From: Acidovorax sp. NCPPB 3576
GTDB lineage: Bacteria > Pseudomonadota > Gammaproteobacteria > Burkholderiales > Burkholderiaceae_C
DNA length: 64,000 nucleotides
Assembly (NCBI RefSeq): GCF_028473605.1
Contig: NZ_CP097267.1
Span: 2,720,501 to 2,784,500 of the forward strand
Reading direction: 5' to 3'
Position numbers and translations under genes: made by a program. Below, one piece after another: positions 34,502-42,662 of the stretch (within the stretch, counting starts at the first letter, position 1; the number at the start of each line of letters is the position of its first letter). Under the pieces are notes generated by a model, which worked only from the letters and a program-made list of their open reading frames with translations, searched no databases and had not been told where the DNA came from.

Positions 34502-35299
34502 TCAGAAGCCCGGCAGCACGGCGCCCTTGAATTCCGTCTGGATGTACTGGCGGATTTCTTCCGACTGGTAGGCCTTCACGAGCTTGGCGACCCAGGGCTT
34601 GTCCTTGTCGGCCTCGCGCACGGCGATCAGGTTGACGTAGGGGCTTTTGGCGCTTTCCTGGGCGATGGCGTCCTTGGCGGGGTTCAGGCCGGCAGACAGC
34701 GCGAAGTTGGTGTTGACCGCGGCGGCGTCCAGATCGTCCAGCGAGCGGGCGAGCTGCGCGGCATCGAGCTCGACGAACTTCAGCTTCTTGGGGTTGGCAA
34801 CCACGTCCAGCGGCGTGGCCTTCAGGCCGGCGCCTTCCTTGAGCTTGATGAGTCCCTTGTCCTGCAGCACCAGCAGCACGCGGCCGCCGTTGGTGGGGTC
34901 GTTGGGAATGCCGAACTTGGCGCCTTCTTTCAAGTCTTCGAGCTTCTTGACCTTCTTGGAATACAGGCCGATCGGAAAATTGACCGTGTAGCCCGCCGAA
35001 ACCAGCTTGTAGCCACGGTCCTTGACCTGCGCGTCCAGGTAGGGCTTGTGCTGGTAGCTGTTGGCATCCAGGTCGCCGGAAGCCAGCGCCGCATTGGGCT
35101 GCACGTAGTCGCTGAACTCCACGATCTGGAGCTTGAGGCCGTCCTTTTCAGCCACTTTCTTGACCTGCTCGAAGATCTGCGCGTGCGGGCCGGCGGTGAC
35201 GCCGATCTTCAGCGGCTTGTCCTGGGCCAGCGCACCGGTTTGGAAGCCGGCGGCCAGGGCCAGGGCGAGGGTCGATTGCAGCAGGAAACGCTTGTTCAC
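34502..35299 (-). CDS. metQ: Methionine-binding lipoprotein-like protein MetQ
   Basis: NlpA/MetQ-family substrate-binding protein of a methionine importer. The 265-residue precursor has a signal peptide (NKRFLLQSTLALALAAGFQT), then LKIGVTAGPHAQIFEQVKKV and the YVQPNAALASGDLDANSYQH block. There is no lipobox cysteine, so it is probably free in the periplasm or the start is mis-set. I chose the GTG at 35299, with AAGG 9 bases away; a GTG at 35308 directly abuts it. The permease and ATPase genes lie 2 kb further on the same strand, separated by an oppositely oriented GNAT gene. Confidence 0.92.
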   Translation of the reverse strand: MNKRFLLQSTLALALAAGFQTGALAQDKPLKIGVTAGPHAQIFEQVKKVAEKDGLKLQIVEFSDYVQPNAALASGDLDANSYQHKPYLDAQVKDRGYKLVSAGYTVNFPIGLYSKKVKKLEDLKEGAKFGIPNDPTNGGRVLLVLQDKGLIKLKEGAGLKATPLDVVANPKKLKFVELDAAQLARSLDDLDAAAVNTNFALSAGLNPAKDAIAQESAKSPYVNLIAVREADKDKPWVAKLVKAYQSEEIRQYIQTEFKGAVLPGF

Positions 35300-35342
35300 G
35301 GAACACACCTTTTGAGAAGAGATGGCCGCATCTTAGGGTTTG

Positions 35343-35377
35343 CCTTATCAAACCCATAAGAATACGTTTTCATTTCC
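35343..35377 (-). promoter_or_regulatory. CysB-type operator candidate, copy 3 (metQ)
   Basis: Contains CCTTATCAAACCCATAAGAA then TACGTTTTCATTTCC, which aligns with the sbp and hydrolase operators (CTTAAAAC..CCAAACGAATATATTC) after a 2-base shift. It lies about 50 bp upstream of metQ. Palindrome symmetry is weaker than in copies 1 and 2. Confidence 0.45.
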
Positions 35378-35430
35378 TTACTACAGGTGCACATAAAAGA
35401 ATGGCGGCGCGGCGCTGCTATAAATCCTGC

Positions 35431-36204
35431 ATGCCCTCTGCTGCCCTTCCTCTTTCTGCTGTCGATCTTCTTCAAGTGCGAGCCCTGGAAGAGCGCGCCT
35501 TCAACGCCTGGCCTGCGCGCCAGACCGTCTTCCACCGGGGCTGGATTTTTCGCTTGGCCGGCGGATTCACCAAACGCGCCAATTCGGTCAACGCGCTGGA
35601 GCCCGGGGCGCCGTTCGAGGGCGTGCGCGAGACGGCCGAAGCGCTCTACGCCCTGCAAGGGCTGCGGCCGGTGTTCCGCATTTCCCCTTTGGTGAGCGAC
35701 AGCGCCCAGCAGGCCTTGGAGGACGTGGGCTACACCGTCTTCGAGCCCACGTGCGTCATGCAGGCGCGGCTAACGGCTGGCGGGCTGCAATCCACTTCCG
35801 TCGAGATCGCGCAGACGCCGACGCCCGAATGGCTGGACGGTTTTGCCGCCGCCAATGGCGTGGCCGAGGCACACCACGCCACGCACCACGCCATGGTGCA
35901 GTCGATCGCCCTGCCCTGCGCCTTCGCCACGGTGCGCCATCAGGGCCGCGCCGTGGGCTTTGGCCTGGCCGTGCGCGAGCGCGGCGCGGTCGGCCTGTTC
36001 GACATCGTGGTGGCGCCCGGTCACCGGGGCCAGGGCCACGGCCGGGCGCTGGTGCAGGCGCTGATGCAGTGGGGCCGCGCGGGTGGCGCGGAATCGGCCT
36101 ACCTGCAGGTGCGCGGCGACAACGCCACGGCGCGGCGGCTGTATGCCGCGCTGGGGTTCGCCGACATCTACCGCTACCACTACCGGGTGCCGGCGGACCG
36201 CTGA
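35431..36204 (+). CDS. GNAT-family N-acetyltransferase
   Basis: A 257-residue acetyltransferase with a C-terminal GNAT domain (about residues 150-257). The acetyl-CoA-binding motif is VVAPGHRGQGHGRALVQALM. The N-terminal half, starting MPSAALPLSAVDLLQVRALE, has a degenerate GNAT-like fold as in double-GNAT proteins. The substrate is unknown. It lies opposite to and between metQ and metNI. The ATG at 35431 is chosen because the longer frame begins inside the metQ upstream region. Confidence 0.82.
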   Translation: MPSAALPLSAVDLLQVRALEERAFNAWPARQTVFHRGWIFRLAGGFTKRANSVNALEPGAPFEGVRETAEALYALQGLRPVFRISPLVSDSAQQALEDVGYTVFEPTCVMQARLTAGGLQSTSVEIAQTPTPEWLDGFAAANGVAEAHHATHHAMVQSIALPCAFATVRHQGRAVGFGLAVRERGAVGLFDIVVAPGHRGQGHGRALVQALMQWGRAGGAESAYLQVRGDNATARRLYAALGFADIYRYHYRVPADR

Positions 36205-36247
36205 GGCCGCCGCCGCGCCGTGCGGCCCCGCTGTCCGGGTCCCGGGG

Positions 36248-36913
36248 TCAGCGGTGGCTCAGCCGGCGCACCGCCCAGTCGCCCAGGCTCTGCACGGCCT
36301 GCACGAAGAAGATCAACACGACCACCACCGCCAGCATCACGTCGGGCAGGAAGCGCTGGTAGCCGTAGCGGATGCCCAGGTCGCCCAGGCCGCCGCCGCC
36401 GATCGCGCCGGCCATGGCCGAATAGCCCGTCAGGCTGACGAAGGTGATGGTCAGGCCCGCGACGATGCCGGGCAGCGCCTCGGGCAGCAGCACCTTCCAG
36501 ACGATCTGCCCGGTGGTGGCCCCCATGGCCTGGGCCGCCTCGATCAGGCCGTTGTCCACCTCGCGCAGCGAGGCTTCCACCAGCCGCGCCACGAACGGCG
36601 CCGCGGCCAGGGTCAGCGGCACCACGGCGGCTGCCGTGCCGATGGACGAGCCCGTGATGAGCCGCGTGAACGGGATGATCGCCACCAGCAGGATGATGAA
36701 CGGCGTGGAGCGCACGGCGTTCACGATCCAGCCCACCGTCTTGTTCAGCGGGCCGTTCTCCAGCACGCCGCCGCGGTCGGTCAGCCGCAGGAACACGCCC
36801 AGCGGAATGCCCAGCAACGCGCCGACCACGCCCGAGATGCCCACCATGATCACCGTCTCCCACAACGAGGTGGCAAACAGCTCCAGCATCATTTCCGAAA
36901 AATTCTCGAACAT
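36248..36913 (-). CDS. metI: Methionine ABC transporter permease MetI
   Basis: Inner-membrane permease of the methionine importer. The 221-residue protein has five predicted membrane helices and the EAA loop QAMGATTGQIVWKVLLPEALP. The start ATG at 36913 lies 1 bp from the metN stop, so they are coupled. It is the last gene of the metNI pair; the binding protein MetQ is encoded separately. Confidence 0.94.
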   Translation of the reverse strand: MFENFSEMMLELFATSLWETVIMVGISGVVGALLGIPLGVFLRLTDRGGVLENGPLNKTVGWIVNAVRSTPFIILLVAIIPFTRLITGSSIGTAAAVVPLTLAAAPFVARLVEASLREVDNGLIEAAQAMGATTGQIVWKVLLPEALPGIVAGLTITFVSLTGYSAMAGAIGGGGLGDLGIRYGYQRFLPDVMLAVVVVLIFFVQAVQSLGDWAVRRLSHR

Positions 36914-36914
36914 C

Positions 36915-37982
36915 TCAGGCCCCGCTCTCTTCGCTCGCTTGCACTTCCTGCACCACCACCCCTTCGGCGCGCAACTGCGCAATCGCCGTGGCCAGCCGCG
37001 CGGCATCGCCGCTGGCATACACCGCGAGCGATCCGAAGGTCTGCCCCTGGATCTCGTCGATCTGCCCGTGCAGGATCGACAGGTCCAGCCCGTGTTCGCG
37101 GATCAGGCGCGACAGGATGGGCTGGTAGGCGCGTTCGCCGGCATACGACAGACGCAGCAATTGACCCACGCCGCCCTGCCCCGCGGCCAGCAACTGCGAC
37201 GACAGGTGGCGCACATGGTCCAGCACGCTGGCGGGCAGCTCCTGCGGCACGATCTCATCGATCAGGCTCTTGGTGATGGCCTGCTGGGGCCGGGTGAACA
37301 CGTCCAGCACCGGGCCCTGTTCCACGATGCGGCCGGCGTCGATCACGGCCACGCGGTCGGCCACCTGCTTGATGACCTGCATCTGGTGGGTGATGAGCAC
37401 CACCGTCAGGCCCAGCTCCTGGTTCACCTGGCGCAGCAGCGCGAGGATGGAACGGGTGGTTTCCGGGTCGAGCGCCGAAGTGGCCTCGTCCGACAGCAGC
37501 ACCTTGGGCCGGCTGGCCAGCGCCCGGGCGATGCCCACGCGCTGCTTTTGCCCGCCGCTGATCTGCGCCGGATAGCGGTCGCGCAGGGCCGACAGGCCCA
37601 CCAGCTCCAGCAGCGGATCGACCCGGCCTCGGATGGCGGCCTTGTCCATGCCGGCCAGCTCCAGCGGCAGGGCCGCGTTGCCCCACACCGTGCGCGAGGA
37701 CAGCAGGTTGAAATGCTGGAACACCATGCCGATCTCGCGCCGCGCCTCGCGCAGCTGCGCATCATTGAGCCGGGTCAGGTCGCGCCCCGCCACGATCACC
37801 TCGCCCCGGGTGGGCCGGTTCAGCAGGTTGATGACGCGCACCAGCGAGCTCTTGCCCGCGCCGCTGCGCCCGATGATGCCGAACACTTCGCCCGGCGTGA
37901 TGTGCAGGTCGATGCCGCGCAGCGCCTCCACCGGCCCCTGCGAGCCCTGGTAAATCTGGGTGATACCCCGTAAATCGATCAT
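36915..37982 (-). CDS. metN: Methionine ABC transporter ATPase MetN
   Basis: ATPase of the methionine importer (MUT family). The 355-residue protein has Walker [18 protein letters not shown], signature [15 protein letters not shown], Walker [13 protein letters not shown], and a C-terminal NIL domain (about residues 265-355) that senses methionine and inhibits transport. The ATG at 37982 fits the family start [13 protein letters not shown]. No convincing promoter or sulfur operator is seen just upstream, where two dispersed repeats lie. Confidence 0.95.
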   Translation of the reverse strand: MIDLRGITQIYQGSQGPVEALRGIDLHITPGEVFGIIGRSGAGKSSLVRVINLLNRPTRGEVIVAGRDLTRLNDAQLREARREIGMVFQHFNLLSSRTVWGNAALPLELAGMDKAAIRGRVDPLLELVGLSALRDRYPAQISGGQKQRVGIARALASRPKVLLSDEATSALDPETTRSILALLRQVNQELGLTVVLITHQMQVIKQVADRVAVIDAGRIVEQGPVLDVFTRPQQAITKSLIDEIVPQELPASVLDHVRHLSSQLLAAGQGGVGQLLRLSYAGERAYQPILSRLIREHGLDLSILHGQIDEIQGQTFGSLAVYASGDAARLATAIAQLRAEGVVVQEVQASEESGA

Positions 37983-38149
37983 GAAAATGCCATGGCGCCA
38001 CCGGGGCCCGCAGGCCGCGGCGGCGCTGAAAAGGAAAAATGCGGATGCGGGAATGTACGGGGTTGCACCCCAAACGCCAACGACCCTGAAATTGGCTGCT
38101 AAGACATTCCGGTTATGTAGCGGCTTCGGGCACTCTGATGAAACGCTCC

Positions 38150-38205
38150 TTGATTGATAGCACAATGCCCTAGATCGATATGCGCTGGAGGCCATTTCGA
38201 TCAAA
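38150..38205 (+). repeat. Dispersed AT-rich repeat, copy 4
   Basis: Reads TTGATTGATAGCACAATGCC then CTAGATCGATATGCGCTGGA. It is the same module order as copy 1 and lacks the 5' half of the AT palindrome. Confidence 0.75.
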
Positions 38206-38285
38206 CAATCGCAGAGGCCACGCCGGGCATGGCATTCCTGCCCGCCCTGGTCCATCTTGCACAGGCAGGCATCCATCTTCTGGCG

Positions 38286-38348
38286 TTTTAGCTATTATTT
38301 TCATAGCACATTGCCCTAGTCACCATTGCGCTGGAGGCCAATTTGGCC
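38286..38348 (+). repeat. Dispersed AT-rich repeat, copy 5
   Basis: Reads TTTTAGCTATTATTTTCATA then GCACATTGCCCTAGTCACCA and TTGCGCTGGAGGCC, a complete copy. It is in direct orientation to copy 4 at a distance of about 80 bp. Confidence 0.8.
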
Positions 38349-38378
38349 ATTTGACCCTCCGCCTCTGACAGGCCCCTT

Positions 38379-39338
38379 TCACGCCTTCCCCAGGTTGAAC
38401 CCCGTGTCGAAGGTCTGCCGCACATCCAGCCGTTGCCGCAGCAGCCCGGCCCCCAGGTAGAAGTCGGCGGTGCGCTGCTGGTCGGCCACCACGGCGGCGT
38501 CGATGTCCACCCATTTCGTCGCCCGGCGCTCGAACTGCAGTTGCGCCGCCTCTACCGGAATGCCGATGATGCGCGACAGCGATTCGGCGAACGGCCGCGC
38601 GTTGCGGTACGACCAGAGCTGCGCACGCTCCACGCGCTCCTTGAAATCGCGCAGCGCCTCGCGCTTGGTGTCGAGCGCCCCTTGCGTGGCCGCCAGAAAG
38701 CTGAGCCCGCTGGACAGCCCCCGCCCGTTGACCAGCACGCGCGCATGCCCGCTCGTCTCGGCCAGCGCGGTATAGGGCTCCCACGTGGCCCACGCATCGA
38801 CCGAGCCCTGGGTGAGCGCCAGTTTGGAGTCGGCCGGGGGAATGAATCGCACATCGGCGTCCGAGCCCTTGAGGCCCACGGACTCCAGCGCCTTGAGCGT
38901 GACGAAGTGGCCGATGGAGCCGCGGTTGGTGGCGATGCGCTTGCCTTTGAGGTCGGCCGCCGTCTTCAAGGGCGAGTCGGGCCGCACCAGCACCGCCGTG
39001 CCGTAGGGGTCGGAGCGGTTGGCGGCGAACGCGCGCACCTGGCTGCCGGCCGCGAGGGTGAAGAGCAGGGGCGCATCGCCGATGGGGCCAAAGTCCACCG
39101 CGTTCGCGTTCAGCGCCTCAGCCAATGGGGCGGCGGCGGGGAACTCGCTCCACTGGATGTCGTAGGGCAGGCCCTTCAGCTCGCCCGCCGCATCGAGCAG
39201 TGCGCGCAGCCCGCCCTTCTGGTCGCCCGCGCGCAGTGCGATGCGCTGCTGCGTGTGCCCCAGCACCGGCGAGAGAAAGGACGCCGCGGCCACCGAGGCC
39301 GTCATGAAGCGGTGGAAATGTCGCCGTTGCAAGGTCAT
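38379..39338 (-). CDS. Sulfonate/taurine-type ABC substrate-binding protein
   Basis: A 319-residue periplasmic binding protein of the SsuA/TauA type with an N-terminal signal peptide (RRHFHRFMTASVAAASFLSP). ALRAGDQKGGLRALLDAAGE and KGKRIATNRGSIGHFVTLKA match the SsuA-family ligand-binding lobes. No ssuB/ssuC permease or ATPase gene lies within the window, so it is an orphan here. Organosulfonate binding is likely from family and context; the actual ligand is unknown. Start ATG 39338 has GGAG upstream. Confidence 0.88.
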   Translation of the reverse strand: MTLQRRHFHRFMTASVAAASFLSPVLGHTQQRIALRAGDQKGGLRALLDAAGELKGLPYDIQWSEFPAAAPLAEALNANAVDFGPIGDAPLLFTLAAGSQVRAFAANRSDPYGTAVLVRPDSPLKTAADLKGKRIATNRGSIGHFVTLKALESVGLKGSDADVRFIPPADSKLALTQGSVDAWATWEPYTALAETSGHARVLVNGRGLSSGLSFLAATQGALDTKREALRDFKERVERAQLWSYRNARPFAESLSRIIGIPVEAAQLQFERRATKWVDIDAAVVADQQRTADFYLGAGLLRQRLDVRQTFDTGFNLGKA

Positions 39339-39421
39339 GGAAGCTCCGTGTTCTGAAAGGGAAGAAGAAGGCAAAGGAAAAAGAAACAGGCGGCGCCAGC
39401 ACGGCCGGGCCAAGCGAACGA

Positions 39422-40567
39422 TCACAGCCCCAGCGCTCGGCGCCCGGCGGCGAGATACACGCTGTCGTCCTGCGGCGTGTGCACGCGGCCGCACAGCACG
39501 TCGCGCAGGTGGCGCTCCAGCGGGTTCTTGCGCGCCAGGCCGTGGTTGCTGGTCAGCGCCAGGGCCGACTGCACCGCTTCGATGGCGTTGTGGGTGGTGG
39601 TGGCCTTGACCAGCCCGCTTTCCTCGGACGGCAACGCGGCGCCGGTATCGAGCGCGGCGGCCAGCCCGGCGATGAGGCGGTCGTTGGTGAACAGCAGGCC
39701 CTCGATGCGGCCCACGGCCTCCTGCGCGCGGGGCAGCGTGGCCAAAGACGCGCCCAGACTGGCCGGCTTGCGCTCCTGCAAAAAACCCACCAGCCAGTGA
39801 CGCGCCGCGCGGGCCACGCCGGTGTAGAGCGAGCCCAGCATCACCGCCATCTCGGCCTGCATGGCGGGCTCGCCGCGCGCCCAGTCTTTTGGCAAGCGCA
39901 ACTCCAGCGCATGCTCGGCGGGCACGGCCACGTCATGGAACAGCACGTCGTGGCTGCCGCTGGCCCGCAGGCCCAGGTGGTCCCACGTCGGTTCGATGCG
40001 CACGCCGGGCTCGCCGGCCCGCACAAGGAACGAGCCCGTGCGCGGCTCGGCATCGTCCGTGCGCGCCCACACCACGTACCAGCGCAGCGCCGGCGCGCCG
40101 GTGCTGTACACCTTGTGTCCCGTGAGCCGCCAGCCCTGCGGCGTGCGCCGCGCCACGGTGGCCGGCAGGCCGCCACGCGCGGGCGATCCCAGCTCGGGCT
40201 CCACCCGCAGCGCGTTGACGAGCGACACGCCCTGCACCGCCTCCTGTACCAGTTGGCGTGACAAATCCACCGGCCACGCGTTGCCCGGCCGGCCCATGCC
40301 GCGGTGCTGGATGTACTGCATCGTCAGCACCAGGGCCGTGGCGGGGCAGCCTTGCGCCACCGCGCCGATCACCTCGCCCAGTTGCGCGGCGCTCGCCCCC
40401 TGCCCGCCCAAAGACCGGGGCGCGGCGAGCGCCAGCAGCCCGGCCTGCTGCAGGTCGGCGAAGTTCTGGTGCGGAAAGCTGGCGTCGAGATCGTGCGCCA
40501 CTGCGCGCGCGCCGAACTCGGCGGCGAGCGTGCGCGCCCGCTGGCCGGCGGTGAGTGGTGCGTTCAC
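39422..40567 (-). CDS. Acyl-CoA dehydrogenase family protein, SfnB-like
   Basis: A 381-residue flavoenzyme with the acyl-CoA dehydrogenase fold: N-terminal helical domain, central beta domain with RLTGHKVYSTGAPALRWYVV, and C-terminal helical domain. SfnB-type members, involved in sulfone/sulfur-source use, look similar and fit the sulfur context; a true acyl-CoA substrate cannot be excluded. The start is a GTG at 40567 overlapping the class II aldolase stop by 4 bases. They form an operon. Confidence 0.75.
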   Translation of the reverse strand: MNAPLTAGQRARTLAAEFGARAVAHDLDASFPHQNFADLQQAGLLALAAPRSLGGQGASAAQLGEVIGAVAQGCPATALVLTMQYIQHRGMGRPGNAWPVDLSRQLVQEAVQGVSLVNALRVEPELGSPARGGLPATVARRTPQGWRLTGHKVYSTGAPALRWYVVWARTDDAEPRTGSFLVRAGEPGVRIEPTWDHLGLRASGSHDVLFHDVAVPAEHALELRLPKDWARGEPAMQAEMAVMLGSLYTGVARAARHWLVGFLQERKPASLGASLATLPRAQEAVGRIEGLLFTNDRLIAGLAAALDTGAALPSEESGLVKATTTHNAIEAVQSALALTSNHGLARKNPLERHLRDVLCGRVHTPQDDSVYLAAGRRALGL

Positions 40568-41379
40568 TGCAACACCCCGGGGTCTTCGCGCACCACGGTC
40601 TCGAACAGGCTCTTGAATGTGAAATGCGCCCCGCCCGGCCCGCCGATCTGCCCGTGGGTGTGGCGCGCCACCTCGTGGCGGATGGGCTGCGGCGTGCCGG
40701 CGGCCTCGGCCAGCAACTGCGTGTGGCAGGCGTTTTCCAGCGCGATGTACCACCACGCGGCCGACTCCACGCTGGGCCCGGCCGTGAGGATGCCGTGGTT
40801 CTTCAGGATGACGGCCTTGCATGCGCCCAGCGCCTGGCTGATGCGAAAGCCTTCGTCCGTCTCCCACACCACGCCCGTGAAGTCGTCGAACAGCGCATGG
40901 TCTTCGTAGAAGATGCAGGCGTCCTGCGACAGCGGATCGAGCGTGCGCCCCAGCGTGGACCACGCCTTGCCGTAGGTGGAGTGCGTGTGCGCGGCGGCCA
41001 CGATGTCGGGCCGCGCCTCGTGCAGCGCGGCGTGAATGGCGAACGCCGCGCGGTTGAGCGGCCCCTCGCCGATGGCGATCTCGCCGCGCGCGTTCACCAG
41101 CAGCAGGTCCGACACGCGGATGCGCGAGAAATGCAGGCCCAGCGGGTTCACCCAGAAGTGGTCGTGCCATTCAGGGTCGCGCGCCGTGATGTGGCCGGCC
41201 AGCCCATGGTCGAAGCCATGCCGCGCGAACAGGCGAAACGCCACCGCCAGCTGCTCCTGGCGGTGGCGCCGCTCGGCCTCGACCGTGGGGCGCGGCGGCG
41301 GGGCATCGAACCAGTCCTTGCGCTGGGGATCGGGGCGGCGCTGCAGCGCGGCGGTCGGGAGCGAGAGAACGGCAGACAT
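40564..41379 (-). CDS. Class II aldolase/adducin family protein
   Basis: A 271-residue metal-dependent class II aldolase-like protein. The zinc-binding histidines appear in AAAHTHSTYG and later in NHGILTAG; the opening AERRHRQEQLAVAFRLFARH is the family helix. It is translationally coupled to the SfnB-like gene. Substrate unknown; the organosulfur context suggests it processes a carbon skeleton left after sulfur removal, but this is inference. It is divergent from a second binding-protein gene. Confidence 0.85.
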   Translation of the reverse strand: MSAVLSLPTAALQRRPDPQRKDWFDAPPPRPTVEAERRHRQEQLAVAFRLFARHGFDHGLAGHITARDPEWHDHFWVNPLGLHFSRIRVSDLLLVNARGEIAIGEGPLNRAAFAIHAALHEARPDIVAAAHTHSTYGKAWSTLGRTLDPLSQDACIFYEDHALFDDFTGVVWETDEGFRISQALGACKAVILKNHGILTAGPSVESAAWWYIALENACHTQLLAEAAGTPQPIRHEVARHTHGQIGGPGGAHFTFKSLFETVVREDPGVLQ

Positions 41380-41447
41380 CGTGGGTCGGGCTTTCGATCG
41401 AGGAAGGGATGGGACTGCGCCCACCTTAGGAGCGCGCGGCGCCCCCA

Positions 41448-41463
41448 CCAACGAAGAAAAGCG
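41448..41463 (-). promoter_or_regulatory. Weak sulfur-operator-like motif in the aldolase/binding-protein gap
   Basis: CCAACGAAGAAAAGCG lies 68 bp upstream of the aldolase start. It resembles the CCAAACGAATA half of the stronger operators and the CCAAAGAAGAAAACC motif at 47.5 kb. Similarity is low and no palindrome is present. Confidence 0.25.
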
Positions 41464-41611
41464 CGTGAACACATGCGGTTTCGGCATGAGGCGCACCCGG
41501 GGCCCGTCGCGGCTTTTCCGCATGAGCTTGCTACGGATCCATCGTTGGCGGTGGCGCCCGCCGGCCGCACGCTCGGGCATTCGATACAACCGCCCGAAGC
41601 GAGGACCTGCC

Positions 41612-42643
41612 ATGCGCCCCAACACCGCCGCCCTTCCCCCCTCCCCGCAGCGCCGCGCGCTGCTGCAACGCTCGCTGGTGGCCGGCGCAACTGCCGCACT
41701 GGGCCTGCCCGCCCTGGCACGCCCATCGGCGGCGGGACCCGACCTGTCGGGCGTCACGCTGCGCATCGGCACCTACAAGGGCCTGTGGCGCCCGCTGATC
41801 AGCGCGGCCGGCCTGGCCGACACGCCCTACCGCATCGAATGGCGCGAGCTGAACAACGGCGTACTGCACATCGAGGCCATCAACGGCGACGCGCTCGACC
41901 TGGGGTCGGGCAGCGAGATCCCGGCGCTGTTCGCGGCGCGCCAGAAGGCCCAGGTGCGCTTCGTGGCCGTGACGCGCGAGGACCTCAACAACCAGGTCAC
42001 GCTGGCACGCAAGGACGCGCCCATCCAGCGCATCGCTGATTTGAAAGGCAAGCGCGTGGGCTACGTGCGGGCTACCACATCGCACTATTTTTTGAGCCGC
42101 CAGTTGGCCGAAGCGGGCCTGTCGTTCGCGGACATCACGCCGGTCAGCCTCACGCCGTCCGATGGCCTGTCGGCCTTCGACCGGGGCGACCTGGATGCCT
42201 GGGCCATCTACGGCTACAACGGCCAGATCGCCCGACTGCGCTACGGGGCGCGGGTGCTCAAGACCGGCGTGGGCTACCTGTCGGGCAACTTTCCGCTCTA
42301 CGCCAACCCGCGCGCGGTGGCCGATCCGCTGCGCCATGCGGCCCTGGCCGACTACCTGCAGCGGCTGCGCCGCGCTTACCTGTGGGCCAATGGCAACTAC
42401 CTGGACTATGCGCGGGCCCAGGCCGCCGAAACCCGGGTGCCGGTGGGCGATTTGATCGAGCTGTGGAACAACCGCAGCACCGACTACGACCTGCGCCCCG
42501 TGACCGATGCCGTGGTGCAGGGCCACCAGTCCGTGGCCGATGCCTTTCAGCAACTGGGTGTGCTGGATGGCAAGGCCCAGGTGGCGCCGCTGTGGGACCG
42601 CAGCTTCGGCCCGGTGCTGGCGGGCGCGGACCCCGCCGCCTGA
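41612..42643 (+). CDS. Second sulfonate-type ABC substrate-binding protein
   Basis: A 343-residue periplasmic protein with an N-terminal RRALLQRSLVAGATAALGLP, probably a twin-arginine-like signal peptide. SGVTLRIGTYKGLWRPLISA and LKGKRVGYVRATTSHYFLSR are SsuA/NMT1-type features. It is distinct from the 38.4-kb paralogue. As there, no permease or ATPase gene is adjacent. It is divergent from the aldolase-SfnB pair and convergent with the MFS gene. Confidence 0.85.
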   Translation: MRPNTAALPPSPQRRALLQRSLVAGATAALGLPALARPSAAGPDLSGVTLRIGTYKGLWRPLISAAGLADTPYRIEWRELNNGVLHIEAINGDALDLGSGSEIPALFAARQKAQVRFVAVTREDLNNQVTLARKDAPIQRIADLKGKRVGYVRATTSHYFLSRQLAEAGLSFADITPVSLTPSDGLSAFDRGDLDAWAIYGYNGQIARLRYGARVLKTGVGYLSGNFPLYANPRAVADPLRHAALADYLQRLRRAYLWANGNYLDYARAQAAETRVPVGDLIELWNNRSTDYDLRPVTDAVVQGHQSVADAFQQLGVLDGKAQVAPLWDRSFGPVLAGADPAA

Positions 42644-42662
42644 GCACCGCGCTCCACACGCC

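Larger units (their letters stand above)
37983..38378. other. Intergenic region metN/substrate-binding gene, repeat-bearing
   Basis: This 396-bp gap holds two copies of the dispersed AT-rich repeat in the same orientation (38150-38205 and 38286-38348), about 80 bp apart. Beyond these no gene, terminator or operator is clear. A weak CCAAACG string near 38070 may hint at a sulfur operator for metN, but it is too short to support. Confidence 0.5.
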
